In this document: one piece after another, positions 8,459 through 20,268 of the stretch
How positions within the stretch are numbered: the first letter of the stretch is position 1
Layout: each line of letters opens with the position of its first letter
Assembly: GCF_000179575.2 (NCBI RefSeq)
Contig: NC_015636.1
Span: 845,495-909,494 of the forward strand
From: Methanothermococcus okinawensis IH1
Lineage (GTDB): Archaea; AGJL01; Methanococci; Methanococcales; Methanococcaceae
Direction of reading: 5' to 3'
DNA length: 64,000 bases
The notes under the pieces: generated by a model
Told to the model about the DNA's origin: nothing
Databases searched by the model: none
What the model saw: the letters and a program-made list of their open reading frames with translations, nothing else
Translations under genes and position numbers: made by a program

Positions 8459-9954
8459 TTATTTTTTTATGAATTCATCCCATGATTCTATTTTTTTACT
8501 CCATGAAACTTTTGAGAGTATAATGGATATTAAGAATCCTATTCCTACAATAGAAGCTCCAATATCTAAATATTTCCAAGGGTATCCGCCGTATGGTGCT
8601 TTTAATAAGTTCATAATATCTAAACCTATAATGGCTATTAATAATAATGGTGTTAAAACACCCACAAATAATTTCCAATATTTACCTAATTTTATATCTG
8701 AAAGGTTATTTAAATAATTTAATAATTTATCACCTTTAAATACCCATAATGCCACTAAGGCCTCTGCACATCCAACAATGGGTAATAAATACCCAGATGC
8801 AAAATGGTCTATAATATCAAGCCAGTAAAGACCTGCTTTTGTTGTGAATAATAAACTGCCTACTAATCCAAGCGATACTACAGCAGTAGTGGCTTTTTTT
8901 CTGCTTATCTCAAATTTATCCATAATAGATGCAGTTACTGCCTCTACAAGAGAAATAGATGAGGAAAGACCTGCCAATATAAGTGCCAAGAAGAATATTA
9001 TTGCAAGTATCCATCCCACATAAGGTATCATTGATAATGCCTTTGGGAATACCACAAATGCCAAAACTATACCCTTATTTATCACTTCATTTAACGGAAG
9101 ACCTGTGCTATATGCCATATACCCCAATGTGCTAAAAACTGCCAAACCTGCTAAAAAAGAATAACCGCAATTTAAAAGGGCTACGCTAAAAGCACTTGTG
9201 GTCAAATCTACTTTTTTAGGCAAATAACTAGCATAAACTATCATAACACCAAAACCCAGAGTTAATGAGTAAAATATTTGAGAGAATGCACTAATCCAAA
9301 CATTAAAATTTAACAGAGCTCCGAAGTTTGGTGTTAAATACCAATTCAATCCCTCAAGAGCTCCGGGTAATGTTAGTCCTCTTACAAGTAATATCAATGT
9401 AAGAATAAATAATGCAGGCATGAAAATCTTGTTTGCCTTTTCAAGACCATTTTTAACACCCAATCTTATTATACCGTAGTTTATTAACCATAAAACTATT
9501 GTAGATATTAAAACGCCTGTTGAGAAACCCCCAATACTACCGACATTTGGTGAAATAGAAAGAATACTTCCAAAGAAATAATTTTTAAAATCAAGGGGAA
9601 ATCCATTTAATATTATATTATACAGATAGTATAAACACCAGCCAATAATAACAATATAATATGTAGTTATGGTAAATCCAGAAAATACTGCAAGCCAGCC
9701 TACCCATTCATTTTTTTCACTTATTCTTTTGAACGCTAACGGAGCAGAACCTCTTGTAGAATGCCCAACAGAGAATTCAAGAAGCAATAATGGAATACCT
9801 ACACAGAACAAGGCTATAAAATAAGGTATTAGAAATGCACCGCCCCCTTACTATATACCATATAGGGAAATCTCCAAATATTACCGAGACCTATTGCAGA
9901 ACCTACTGCTGCCAATATAAACCCCAATTTAGAATTCCATAATTCTCTTGCCAC
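8459..9954 (-). pseudogene. NSS-family Na+-dependent transporter, frameshifted near its N-terminus
   Basis: A GTG start at 9954 (AGGTGGT just upstream) gives [20 protein letters not shown] and [17 protein letters not shown], the conserved start of NSS transporters including the Na+-binding GNIWRFPY motif. That frame stops at 9829. The remaining 450 residues (from 9811) are open in another frame and carry about ten more membrane helices. One extra G in the G5 run (9843-9847) would restore [12 protein letters not shown] and one continuous protein of about 498 residues. It is either a sequencing indel in a homopolymer or a real inactivating mutation. The partner gene at 8351 is intact, which argues for an error. 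Confidence 0.85.
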
Positions 9955-9993
9955 TATACCACCTTTTACTGTATTACCTTATAATATTACTTT

Positions 9994-10947
9994 TTACTGT
10001 ATTAAAATGCCGTTTTCTTTAAGCCTACCTATCACACTATCCCATGATGGAAGATTGGTTTGACAGCCCCTTTTTTCTACAACAAAGGAAGCTACGCATG
10101 ATGCAATAATTCCACAATCCTTTAAATCGTATCCTTTTAAGTATGCCGTTAAAAATCCTGCTCTATAACTGTCGCCTGCTCCTGTTGGGTCTATAACATT
10201 TGTAGGAATTGCAGGAACTTTTATACTATTGCCATCGTGATAAATAATGCTTCCGTCCTTGCCATAGGTTATTATTAAGGTATTTATTTTTTCTATAAAT
10301 TTATCCTGTTTTACATCCAATAGCTTCAAAACCCTTTCGTATTCATGATTGTTCATAAACATGAAATCCACATATTTTATCATTGATTCCATGTCTTCCT
10401 TACTATACAATGGTAAGTCCTGACCCGGGTCAAAAGATACAAGAGTTCGGGAATCTTTTGCTTTTTCCGCACATTTCATATTAAATTTCGGGTCACCTGT
10501 TGCTAAATGGACAATATCCACATCAAAAGTTGGAGGGTTTAACTCTTTGTAATGTTTAGCAGCACCCCATAAAAAAAAGGTTATCTGGTTATTGTTGGGA
10601 TCTGTAAAAATCCATGCTTTTGGTGTTTCTTCTTCATCCGAATGATAAACACCAGATATATCAATGTTTAAATGTTTTAGATAACTATGATACCCTGAAT
10701 TTATAAAATCATAACCTACGCATGAAACTATGCCTGATTTCAATCCTAATTTAGCCACCCCTACGGAAACATTACAGGCAGCTCCTCCGTAATATTTTTT
10801 AGCGGATGGTATCTGAACAGATGTGTTAGGTTCTGGAAATTTTTCAACATTAAATATATAATCAAGGGCTATATGCCCAACAGAAATTATTTTTTTGTTG
10901 TTTATTTTTTCAACAATAGCTTCATCTGCATCTATATATTCACCCAT
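9994..10947 (-). CDS. PfkB-family nucleoside kinase
   Basis: 317 residues of the ribokinase/PfkB superfamily. It shows GHIALDYIFNVEKFPEPNTS, the di-glycine motif YYGGAACNVSVGVAKLG, and the anion-hole and catalytic-base motif DPTGAGDSYRAGF. It most resembles the methanococcal protein MJ0406, characterised as a broad nucleoside kinase (inosine, cytidine), rather than ADP-dependent phosphofructokinase. The ATG at 10947 is chosen because AGGTGAT, which overlaps the last codons of hisA, gives correct spacing. It is co-transcribed with hisA. Confidence 0.82.
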   Translation of the reverse strand: MGEYIDADEAIVEKINNKKIISVGHIALDYIFNVEKFPEPNTSVQIPSAKKYYGGAACNVSVGVAKLGLKSGIVSCVGYDFINSGYHSYLKHLNIDISGVYHSDEEETPKAWIFTDPNNNQITFFLWGAAKHYKELNPPTFDVDIVHLATGDPKFNMKCAEKAKDSRTLVSFDPGQDLPLYSKEDMESMIKYVDFMFMNNHEYERVLKLLDVKQDKFIEKINTLIITYGKDGSIIYHDGNSIKVPAIPTNVIDPTGAGDSYRAGFLTAYLKGYDLKDCGIIASCVASFVVEKRGCQTNLPSWDSVIGRLKENGILIQ

Positions 10948-10952
10948 AACTA

Positions 10953-11669
10953 TCACCTACAAATTTTAATGGCTTTACTCAGGTCTATAATATTTTTATA
11001 AATTGCAGAGCCTATAACTACGCCCTCTACACCTATTTCTTTTAATTTTAAAAGGTCATCATAGGTGGTTATTCCTCCTGAGGCTATAATTGGTATATTA
11101 AGGGAATCTACAAGCTCCTTAATAGGTTTAATAGTTATGCCCTTTAAAAGACCTTCGACATCTACATTTGTAAATAAAATACTTCCAGCTCCTTTTTCTT
11201 CCAATACTTTCCCAATTTCAACAGGAGAATATTTAGTTTTTTCTTTCCATCCTTTTATTACAACTTTTCCATCTTTTGCATCAAGAGCTACCATTATTTT
11301 TTCTTTTTCAACCTTTTTTGATAACTCTTTAATAATATTAGGATTTTCAACTGCTGATGTGCCTAATATAACCCGTGCTGCTCCAATATCTATAAGATTC
11401 AATGCATCATTGACCGTTCTTATGCCTCCCCCAATCTGAACAGGAACAGGAATGGATTTTATAATTTTCTTTATTATTTCTTCATTGGTATTTGTTTGGT
11501 ATATGGCTTTATCTAAATCAACTAAATGAATCATCGGAGCTCCTTTACTTACCCATTTTTTTGCAATTTCCAATGGATTTTCGAGCTCTAAATGTTTCTT
11601 GTTTGGGTTTCCCTGTATAAGCTGAACACATTTTTTGTCTTTTATATCTACCGCTGGAATTACCATCAT
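10953..11669 (-). CDS. hisA: Phosphoribosylformimino-5-aminoimidazole carboxamide ribotide isomerase
   Basis: TIM-barrel isomerase of histidine synthesis, 238 residues. Seen are [18 protein letters not shown] with the catalytic aspartate, IQIGGGIRT-like [15 protein letters not shown], and the C-terminal half-barrel phosphate motif [16 protein letters not shown] followed by GVVIGSAIY. The start is an ATGATG pair preceded by GGTGA; either ATG is possible. It is followed directly by the nucleoside kinase gene. Confidence 0.95.
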   Translation of the reverse strand: MMVIPAVDIKDKKCVQLIQGNPNKKHLELENPLEIAKKWVSKGAPMIHLVDLDKAIYQTNTNEEIIKKIIKSIPVPVQIGGGIRTVNDALNLIDIGAARVILGTSAVENPNIIKELSKKVEKEKIMVALDAKDGKVVIKGWKEKTKYSPVEIGKVLEEKGAGSILFTNVDVEGLLKGITIKPIKELVDSLNIPIIASGGITTYDDLLKLKEIGVEGVVIGSAIYKNIIDLSKAIKICR

Positions 11670-11761
11670 TATTTCACCATGAAAATACTTTCTAAATAAT
11701 TAATATTATATAATAATTTCGAATAATTTGGAATTAACATTATGATATTTAGGAAAATCAT

Positions 11762-12403
11762 TTAGGACAATCCTGATGAATGTATTAATCCAAAAATACC
11801 ACTTGATATAATTTCAATGGAGATTGCACTTAATATCAGACCCATAAGTCTTACTATTGCCTTAATGCCTGAGGTTTTTAGAATATGGGCAATTTTATCG
11901 GATGAGTATAATATCACCCCAGATACCAGTGCTGCCAGTATTATCGAAAATAGCACTATTATTTTATCATATATTGTATAGCTGTGTTCCATTAATATGA
12001 TACTCGTTGTAATAGTCCCAGGACCTGCCAGTAAAGGTATTGCTAATGGCACTACTGCAATATCATCCAACTGCACCATTTCTTCTTTTTCTTTTGGAGT
12101 TTGTCGAGTTTTTGAGACCTGAGCATGAAGCATATCCCATGATATTTTTAATATCAATAACCCCCCTGCAACTTTAAATGAATCTATGGTAATCCCAAAA
12201 AATTCAAATATCCATTTTCCAAAAAATCCAAAGATTATCAATGTAAGTATAACCACAATAGTTGATTTTTTTAGTAGTTTTATCCTCTCTTTTTCAGTAT
12301 TATTCGATGTCCATATATAAAATAAAGGCACAAGACCTATTGGATTCATAATAATAAATAGGGAGGTAAAGGCATAAATAAAGAAACTAAGATTAAATCC
12401 CAT
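11762..12403 (-). CDS. MarC-family integral membrane protein
   Basis: 213 residues with six hydrophobic segments. Characteristic are FIIMNPIGLVPLFYIWT near the N-terminus, GGLLILKISWDMLHAQ, and VVPLAIPLLAGPGTITT, all typical of the MarC/UPF0056 family. Transport function is often proposed for this family (neutral amino acid exchange in one archaeal member), but the substrate here is unknown. It stands alone. Confidence 0.85.
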   Translation of the reverse strand: MGFNLSFFIYAFTSLFIIMNPIGLVPLFYIWTSNNTEKERIKLLKKSTIVVILTLIIFGFFGKWIFEFFGITIDSFKVAGGLLILKISWDMLHAQVSKTRQTPKEKEEMVQLDDIAVVPLAIPLLAGPGTITTSIILMEHSYTIYDKIIVLFSIILAALVSGVILYSSDKIAHILKTSGIKAIVRLMGLILSAISIEIISSGIFGLIHSSGLS

Positions 12404-12476
12404 TTTTTCACCAATAACTTATATATAAAATCCCAATATACGTCATATATATAATAGAATTATAGGTAAATATAAT

Positions 12477-14255
12477 TTACAAATACCTTGCCCTTTTTTC
12501 AACATCCGCTATATGATTTATTACAGTTTTCCACTGGGGATATATTTTATAGCCTTCCAGAATTCTATTCCATATTTCCTCAAATCTGTCAAAATGGATA
12601 CTTAAAATGGATTTTTTTAGCACAATTAAATCCACAGCCTTATCTTCTACAAGATTTGAGAATTTTCCAAGTCCAAAATCTATAATATATACTTTATTAT
12701 TTTTATTATTCTTATTATTACTTTTATTATTATTTAAATTATTTTTACCTTCGATATTAATTTTTTTATTTTCATAATTATTTTTATTACCGCTATTATC
12801 TTGGGAATATACTTTACTATTTTGAATATGCTTTTTATTATTGTTATTATCCACATTATCATCCCTCCTAATTATAAAATTCGATGTTGTAAGGTCATTA
12901 TGTATGATATCATTTTCATGAAGTTTTCCAACAATAGCTCCTATCTCATAACAACAGTCTAAATTCCCATTATCTCTTTCTATTTCTTCCTTTGCAAGTT
13001 TTCCCGCTATATATTCCATAGTTATAATATTGTTATCTTTATCTATATCAAATATGCAAGGTGCATTAATATTAAAGTCCTTAACTAGTGCTAAAAATCG
13101 AGCTTCTTTAACAGTTCTTTGGTGTCTTATTATTTTGTCGAGCTCAGGTATTCTATAACTTTTTGCTATTCTCTCCTTTTTAATAACATCCCATCCCAAA
13201 TAGGAGGCTTTTTTAATATCTGCCTCTGCACCTTTTCCAATTAAATGTTCAGGTATCCTTCTTTTTTCACAGGGAATATTTTTAATCCAATTTACCTCTA
13301 CCATGTCGCTTCTATAATTTGGAATTGGTTTTGTTTCATCAATACTCATTCTTTTTCCATTTATATACATTAAAAGCCCTAACCATGCTATCATTGCCCC
13401 ATTATCTCCACAGAATTGTTTTTCAGGAACATAGAATTTTACATTCTGTTCCTTACACATAATATTGAGCATTTCCCTTAATCGATTGTTTGCAGCAACA
13501 CCGCCTACAAGCATGACCTCAGGTTTATTTGTATGGGCAAGAGCTCGTTCAGTAATTTCTGTTATCATGGAAAATGCAGTTTCTTGAATAGAATAACATA
13601 CATCTTCCAGTTTTTCTCCTTTTTCGTAGCTTTTTATTGCCGATGTAAGAAGTCCTGAAAATGTGACATCCATTCCTTTAACACTATATGGCAATTTTAT
13701 TAATTTTTTTCCATCTTTTGCAAGTTTTTCAACATAAACACCTCCGGGATGTGGAAGAGCACAGTTTCTTGCAAACTGGTCTAAACAATTCCCTATGGCA
13801 ATATCAAGAGTCTCTCCAAAAACTCTATATCTACCACAGGTATATCCTAATATCTGGGTATTTCCACCGCTTACATATAAAGTTAATGGGTCTTTTGCCC
13901 CTGTGGTTAGTTTCCCGATTTCTACATGACCTATGCAATGATTAACCCCAATAATAGGTTTTTTTAATGACAATGATAGAGCTCTTGCAGCAGTGGCTGT
14001 TACTCTTAAACTTGGACCTAATCCAGGACCTTGGGAAAAGGATATTAAATCTATTTTTTCTTTTGGAACTTTATTAAATGCCTCTTTTATTAATTTTGGA
14101 AATGTTTCTGCATGATGGTCTGCTGCCTCTCGTGGGTTTATACCTTGAACAGGAGGTTTATATATTATGGTTTTATTATATAAAACATTCCCATCCGAAT
14201 CTACTAATCCAACACCTGTTTTCTCTGCTGTTCCCTCTAAACCTAAACAAATCAT
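12477..14255 (-). CDS. Kae1-Bud32 fusion: tRNA t6A37 synthesis protein and kinase/ATPase
   Basis: 592 residues. The N-terminal Kae1 domain (to about residue 325) transfers threonylcarbamoyl to A37 of tRNAs and shows the metal-binding HCIGHVEIG and the motif VSGGNTQIL. The C-terminal Bud32 kinase-like domain shows [29 protein letters not shown] and [10 protein letters not shown]. The fusion is normal in methanococci, at about 535 residues. This one is longer because of an Asn/Lys-rich insert at residues 463-521 (bases 12693-12869), between the catalytic loop and the DFG-like motif. It forms the core of the archaeal KEOPS complex. Confidence 0.95.
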   Translation of the reverse strand: MICLGLEGTAEKTGVGLVDSDGNVLYNKTIIYKPPVQGINPREAADHHAETFPKLIKEAFNKVPKEKIDLISFSQGPGLGPSLRVTATAARALSLSLKKPIIGVNHCIGHVEIGKLTTGAKDPLTLYVSGGNTQILGYTCGRYRVFGETLDIAIGNCLDQFARNCALPHPGGVYVEKLAKDGKKLIKLPYSVKGMDVTFSGLLTSAIKSYEKGEKLEDVCYSIQETAFSMITEITERALAHTNKPEVMLVGGVAANNRLREMLNIMCKEQNVKFYVPEKQFCGDNGAMIAWLGLLMYINGKRMSIDETKPIPNYRSDMVEVNWIKNIPCEKRRIPEHLIGKGAEADIKKASYLGWDVIKKERIAKSYRIPELDKIIRHQRTVKEARFLALVKDFNINAPCIFDIDKDNNIITMEYIAGKLAKEEIERDNGNLDCCYEIGAIVGKLHENDIIHNDLTTSNFIIRRDDNVDNNNNKKHIQNSKVYSQDNSGNKNNYENKKINIEGKNNLNNNKSNNKNNKNNKVYIIDFGLGKFSNLVEDKAVDLIVLKKSILSIHFDRFEEIWNRILEGYKIYPQWKTVINHIADVEKRARYL

Positions 14256-16105
<1,850 letters not shown>

Positions 16106-16171
16106 ATCAATTAATAAATTAATAAATTGAGATATGGGGTATATAAAGCTAAAAAATATAAAATTAAAGTT

Positions 16172-16888
16172 TTAACTTTTATCCTCTTTTTTTGATAATT
16201 CTCCATAATAATCGTAATAATCATAATAATATTCATTAACTATCCACAACTTATTTTTATATTTCTTTGAGAGTTCCAATGTTTTCTCAGCTAAATCCTT
16301 ATTTTTTCTCTCAAATATTTCAGAGGCTATCATTTCCACTATATCGATAGTATCAACATCATCGGCATCTAAATATTCGGACTTTCCAACTTCATTTAGG
16401 AGCTCCAATAATTCATCATCCTTGGAATTTTTTAAAAAATTGTTTCTTAAAAATGATTTAAATGTAAATATATTTTTTCTTTCAATAGGTATAAGTTTTA
16501 AAATAGATTTCCCTTTTTCTACAAGACTATTTTTATTTTGGATGAGCTCATCCCATAAATTGTATTTTAAAATTATGTTCTTTAAAACATTAATTATGTC
16601 ATCTTTTGATTTATTTTTTAAATTGTTAAATAATTCATCTCCATTAATATAATTGTTGTTTTTATAGGCTTCAATTAGGGCATAGGCATGTTTGCAGTTA
16701 TATCTATATGGACAGGAACAAATTCCTGTCCAATCACTTAAATCTACAACTGTATTATATTCATCTCCCCCCATTACCTTTCCATATAATTTATTTTCAA
16801 ATTTTACGCAAAATATAACAAGATTATTTTTATAATAATATTTACCCCTTTCTATAATCTTTTTGTTGTATATGTTTTCATAATCCAT
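16172..16888 (-). CDS. SWIM zinc-finger protein
   Basis: 238 residues. Residues about 50-75 carry a SWIM motif (CSCPYRYNCKH, a CxC...CxH zinc ligand set), usually used for nucleic-acid or protein contact. The rest is helical and charged, with a tyrosine-rich YYYDYYDYYG near the C-terminus. Start chosen at the internal ATG with GTGATATTT upstream. No catalytic domain is visible; the target is unknown. Confidence 0.7.
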   Translation of the reverse strand: MDYENIYNKKIIERGKYYYKNNLVIFCVKFENKLYGKVMGGDEYNTVVDLSDWTGICSCPYRYNCKHAYALIEAYKNNNYINGDELFNNLKNKSKDDIINVLKNIILKYNLWDELIQNKNSLVEKGKSILKLIPIERKNIFTFKSFLRNNFLKNSKDDELLELLNEVGKSEYLDADDVDTIDIVEMIASEIFERKNKDLAEKTLELSKKYKNKLWIVNEYYYDYYDYYGELSKKEDKS

Positions 16889-17031
16889 AAATATCACTAA
16901 TTACCTATATTATATATTATTTAGAATTTAGAGTTTTATTATTTATTTTAAATTTTTATTTTTATATATTTATGTTGTAATCAATATACAATAATATAAT
17001 CAAAAATTAAAATATTAAAAAAGGGTTTATT

Positions 17032-17319
17032 ATGAGACCTATTCTTGTAATATTTGGTATGATTTTAATAACCATAGGATTATTTGTGCTAACTCTTGGA
17101 ATGGTATATCCAAATAAATATAGTGAATATCATCAACAGGATGAATCCAATGAATCCAACGAAAAGCAGGATGTTAAGGTTTCGGGAGTTGTAATGATAG
17201 GTCCTATTCCAATAGTATTTGGAAATTCCCCATCATTGGCAATATTATCTGTTTTAATAGTTATAGCCATGATGATTTGGATGTTTTTATTTTACAGTAA
17301 TGTTATAATTCAAAAATAA
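17032..17319 (+). CDS. Small two-helix membrane protein (TIGR00304/DUF131-like)
   Basis: 95 residues: a helix at about 4-26, a polar segment (residues 30-52) with acidic repeats, a conserved VSGVVMIGPIPIVFGNSPSL, and a second helix at the C-terminus. The GPIPIVFG motif and layout fit the archaeal TIGR00304 membrane family of unknown function. AAGGG precedes the ATG. Confidence 0.72.
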   Translation: MRPILVIFGMILITIGLFVLTLGMVYPNKYSEYHQQDESNESNEKQDVKVSGVVMIGPIPIVFGNSPSLAILSVLIVIAMMIWMFLFYSNVIIQK

Positions 17320-17386
17320 AAATAAAACTAATATAAAATAATAAAATTATAAATGTAAGATAAAATAAGAAATAAAAAGAATTTAT

Positions 17387-18250
17387 TTATTCATAAACCT
17401 TTGTTCCCATGGTCTTTCTTATTTTCTTAAATTCTTCACTTAGTTTTTTTGTAGTTTCTCCTATTTTTCCATTATTTATGGTTCTTCCATCTATTTCAAC
17501 AACAGGCACGAGCTCAGCTGCTGTTCCTGTGATGAATAATTCATCTGCAACATAGAGCTCATGTAATGTGAGCCTCTCTTCCACAACTTTATATCCCATT
17601 TCTTTTGCGAGCTCAATTACTGTGTCTCTTGTAATTCCTCTTAAAACACTTGATGATAGTGGTGGGGTTTTTATAATGCCGTTTTTAACTACAAATATAT
17701 TATCCCCAGTTCCTTCTGCAACATATCCTTCTCTATCAAGTAAAAAAGCCTCATTAACTCCTGCATAATTTGCTTGGATTTTTGCCAAAATACTGTTTAA
17801 GTAGTTTAAGGATTTTACAGCAGGATTTAACACATCAACAGGCAACCTTCTAACCGATGAAGTAATTACCTTTATGCCATCTTCTCCAAGCAATGGATTC
17901 ATTGGTTCTGCAATACAGAATATTGTTGGTTTTGAACATTTTTTAGGGTCAAGTCCCAAATCGCCAACTCCTCTTGTGATTACCAGCCTAATATATGCAT
18001 CCTTTAAATTGTTTATTTTAAGGGTATCAACAACAACCTTTTCCATTTCTTCCTTTGTCAAAGGTATTTCCAAAGTAATGGATTTTGCAGAATCATACAA
18101 TCTATCTATATGTTCTTTTAATTTAAAAACAACACCATCATAAGCCCTTATACCTTCAAATATCCCATCACCATATAAAAGACCATGGTCATAAACTGAA
18201 ATCTTTGCATCCTCTTTTTCAACAAATTCACCGTTTAAATAAATTTTCAT
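17387..18250 (-). CDS. ilvE: Branched-chain amino acid aminotransferase
   Basis: Fold-type IV PLP aminotransferase for Ile, Leu and Val. The 287 residues show VYDHGLLYGDGIFEGIRAYD at the N-terminus, the PLP lysine region VKSLNYLNSILAK, EAFLLDREGYVAEGTGDNIF, and the phosphate-binding segment PPLSSSVLRGITR. GGTGAATTC precedes the start. It is encoded alone. Three Glu-Leu or Ala-Glu-Leu codon pairs in its 3' half are written GAGCTC. Confidence 0.95.
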   Translation of the reverse strand: MKIYLNGEFVEKEDAKISVYDHGLLYGDGIFEGIRAYDGVVFKLKEHIDRLYDSAKSITLEIPLTKEEMEKVVVDTLKINNLKDAYIRLVITRGVGDLGLDPKKCSKPTIFCIAEPMNPLLGEDGIKVITSSVRRLPVDVLNPAVKSLNYLNSILAKIQANYAGVNEAFLLDREGYVAEGTGDNIFVVKNGIIKTPPLSSSVLRGITRDTVIELAKEMGYKVVEERLTLHELYVADELFITGTAAELVPVVEIDGRTINNGKIGETTKKLSEEFKKIRKTMGTKVYE

Positions 18251-18448
18251 GAATTCACCTCAAATAACATATATTTTTATTTCAAAAATATTTAAATTAT
18301 TTAGATATAAAGGTTTTCAATTCATTGGATTAGATGATTAAATATGTTAATATTTTGTTTTTTTTATTTATTTTATTTTTTTAGTTTTTCCAGTATTTAT
18401 TTCTTATTTTATCTTTTAATTCATTATATATTTATTCGTTTTATATTA

Positions 18449-19600
18449 TTATTCATTTATTTTATTCCCAACTCCAATAAACAATCTATTCCCACCGCAT
18501 CTTCCTTTACCAGTAGAATACAAGAATATATTATTATTTTTCGCGTATTCTTCCACTTTTTTTCTTCCTCCATCGGCTGTTTTCTCTCCAAAGGATATCA
18601 CTACAATTACATCATCTATATTTTTAGAGCCAATTATTGGATATTTTAATTTTATATTGCATAATTCGCTTATATCGCTTAGATGGGATATAATGGCATT
18701 AGCATCGTCGATAAATGGAAAATCTTTCAAATATTTGGCAATAAATTCTATATCTTTTCCTCTTTTTTGGCTGTATTTTTTTATTTTCATAGGATAGTAG
18801 TTAAGTTTTCCGTCTTGATAGTCTTTTATTATGGATTTTGCTGTTCGTTTCATATCGATTATCCCGTTTTTCCCCAAATAATTTAATTTTTTGCCTATTT
18901 TTTCTATAAATTCTTCGTTTATATCCGATATGTCATTTATATCATTTATTTCAATACCATAGTATTTTTTGATAATATTTTCATCAAATGCATATAAATT
19001 TCTTAATATCTTTATAGCAGGTTCAATGGGATTTTCGATTTTTTCATACCTCAGAGCTCCTATCATCACGAGCTCATCCTCATCCTTAGGTTCGATAACA
19101 CCAGGAGTATCCAATAATTTTATGTTTTTGGTTAGTCTTATCCACTGCTCCCCCTTAGTAAGTCCAGCAACAAGTCCACTGGCAGCACTTTTCTTTCCAG
19201 TTAAGGCGTTTATTAGTGAAGATTTTCCAACATTGGGATAGCCCACAACTCCAACTTTTCCTTCCTTTATTCCCATTAATTGAAGGTATTTTTTAATATT
19301 GTCCCTTAATATCTTTGTTCCATTTTTATATTTGGAGCTCACAAAAACCACAGATGCCTCGGGATTTTCACTTTTAATTATGTCCTTCCATTTTTCGAGT
19401 ATTTTTACAGGGACTAAATCCGCTTTATTCAGCACATAAATAAGTTTTTTATTTTCTTTCTTTATTTTATCCTCTAAATTTTTATTTCTTGTGCCTTCGG
19501 GATTTCTTGCATCTAATACTGCTAAAATAATATGGCACTCATTTATAATTTTTTGGGCTATCTTTTTTGCAGGCACCCTTTTAATTTTCTTACCACTCAT
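18449..19600 (-). CDS. Circularly permuted GTPase (YlqF/YawG family)
   Basis: 383 residues. The G motifs occur in permuted order: G4 (VLNKADLVP, about residue 56) comes before G1 (GYPNVGKSSL, about 119) and G3 (LLDTPGV, about 161), the hallmark of the YlqF/RbgA/Nog1p-like ribosome assembly GTPases. A C-terminal extension of about 170 residues follows. By family, it acts in large ribosomal subunit maturation. The start is MSGKKIKRVPAKKI with GGTGATTTA upstream. Confidence 0.9.
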   Translation of the reverse strand: MSGKKIKRVPAKKIAQKIINECHIILAVLDARNPEGTRNKNLEDKIKKENKKLIYVLNKADLVPVKILEKWKDIIKSENPEASVVFVSSKYKNGTKILRDNIKKYLQLMGIKEGKVGVVGYPNVGKSSLINALTGKKSAASGLVAGLTKGEQWIRLTKNIKLLDTPGVIEPKDEDELVMIGALRYEKIENPIEPAIKILRNLYAFDENIIKKYYGIEINDINDISDINEEFIEKIGKKLNYLGKNGIIDMKRTAKSIIKDYQDGKLNYYPMKIKKYSQKRGKDIEFIAKYLKDFPFIDDANAIISHLSDISELCNIKLKYPIIGSKNIDDVIVVISFGEKTADGGRKKVEEYAKNNNIFLYSTGKGRCGGNRLFIGVGNKINE

Positions 19601-19762
19601 TAAATCACCATAAAATAGAATTTAAATTAATGAAACATTTAATAAACCATTAACTAAAATATAAATCATATATAAAAAATATATAAATAGAATTTAAATA
19701 AAATTAAAGATAAATCCCTAAAATAATAACATAAAAATGAATCTTTGTTAGTTATTGGTATT

Positions 19763-20191
19763 TTAATTTTTTTTATTTATTTCCGATTCATCAGTATCCT
19801 CATCTTCGTCAATAATCTTTCCATTCTTTGTTTTTGGTGCAATATCTTTTATTATTTTCATCAAATCCTCATCTTCCTCAGCTATTAATTTTACAAATAT
19901 TCCACCGTGTATATCTCTATCAAAATTGACAAGGCCTGCAAAAGCTGCCTGTTTATTTAGGTAGAATTTTGTTAAATTGCCATTTATGCCTCTTTCAAGA
20001 ACCATCCTTGCAGTGTCCAGTATTGCCTGACTTCGTAGGAGCTCCTTAAATCTACTTATGTCCTTAGATTCTCCAACTAAATAGTTATCTTCTACAACAA
20101 TTTTTGCATCCTTAAATATGTTTTTTACTGCTTTTATTACTTTATTTTCATCTTCTGTTGGTTTAATTTTAGATTTTAACTTGATTATCAT
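19763..20191 (-). CDS. UPF0201-family putative RNA-binding protein
   Basis: 142 residues. The compact N-terminal domain (about residues 1-115; SKIKPTEDENKVIKAVKNIF and the conserved FYLNKQAAFAGLVNFD) fits the archaeal UPF0201 family, whose fold resembles RNA-binding ribosomal protein L5-like domains. The C-terminus is a short acidic tail (IDEDEDTDESEINKKN). Function is unproven. AGGGATATA precedes the ATG. Confidence 0.78.
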   Translation of the reverse strand: MIIKLKSKIKPTEDENKVIKAVKNIFKDAKIVVEDNYLVGESKDISRFKELLRSQAILDTARMVLERGINGNLTKFYLNKQAAFAGLVNFDRDIHGGIFVKLIAEEDEDLMKIIKDIAPKTKNGKIIDEDEDTDESEINKKN

Positions 20192-20268
20192 TATATCCCT
20201 ATATTATAGTATTGTATGTATAATTTTATTATATAATTTATTTTTACAAATATATTGATAAAATTCTT

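Noticed and set aside
12690-12870. Frameshift or intron in Kae1-Bud32
   Set aside because: The Asn/Lys-rich region stays in frame with intact motifs on both sides, so it is an in-frame insert.
18344-18649. 101-codon plus-strand ORF at the 3' end of the GTPase gene
   Set aside because: Phe/Tyr-rich translation of an AT-rich spacer and antisense sequence; no ribosome binding site.
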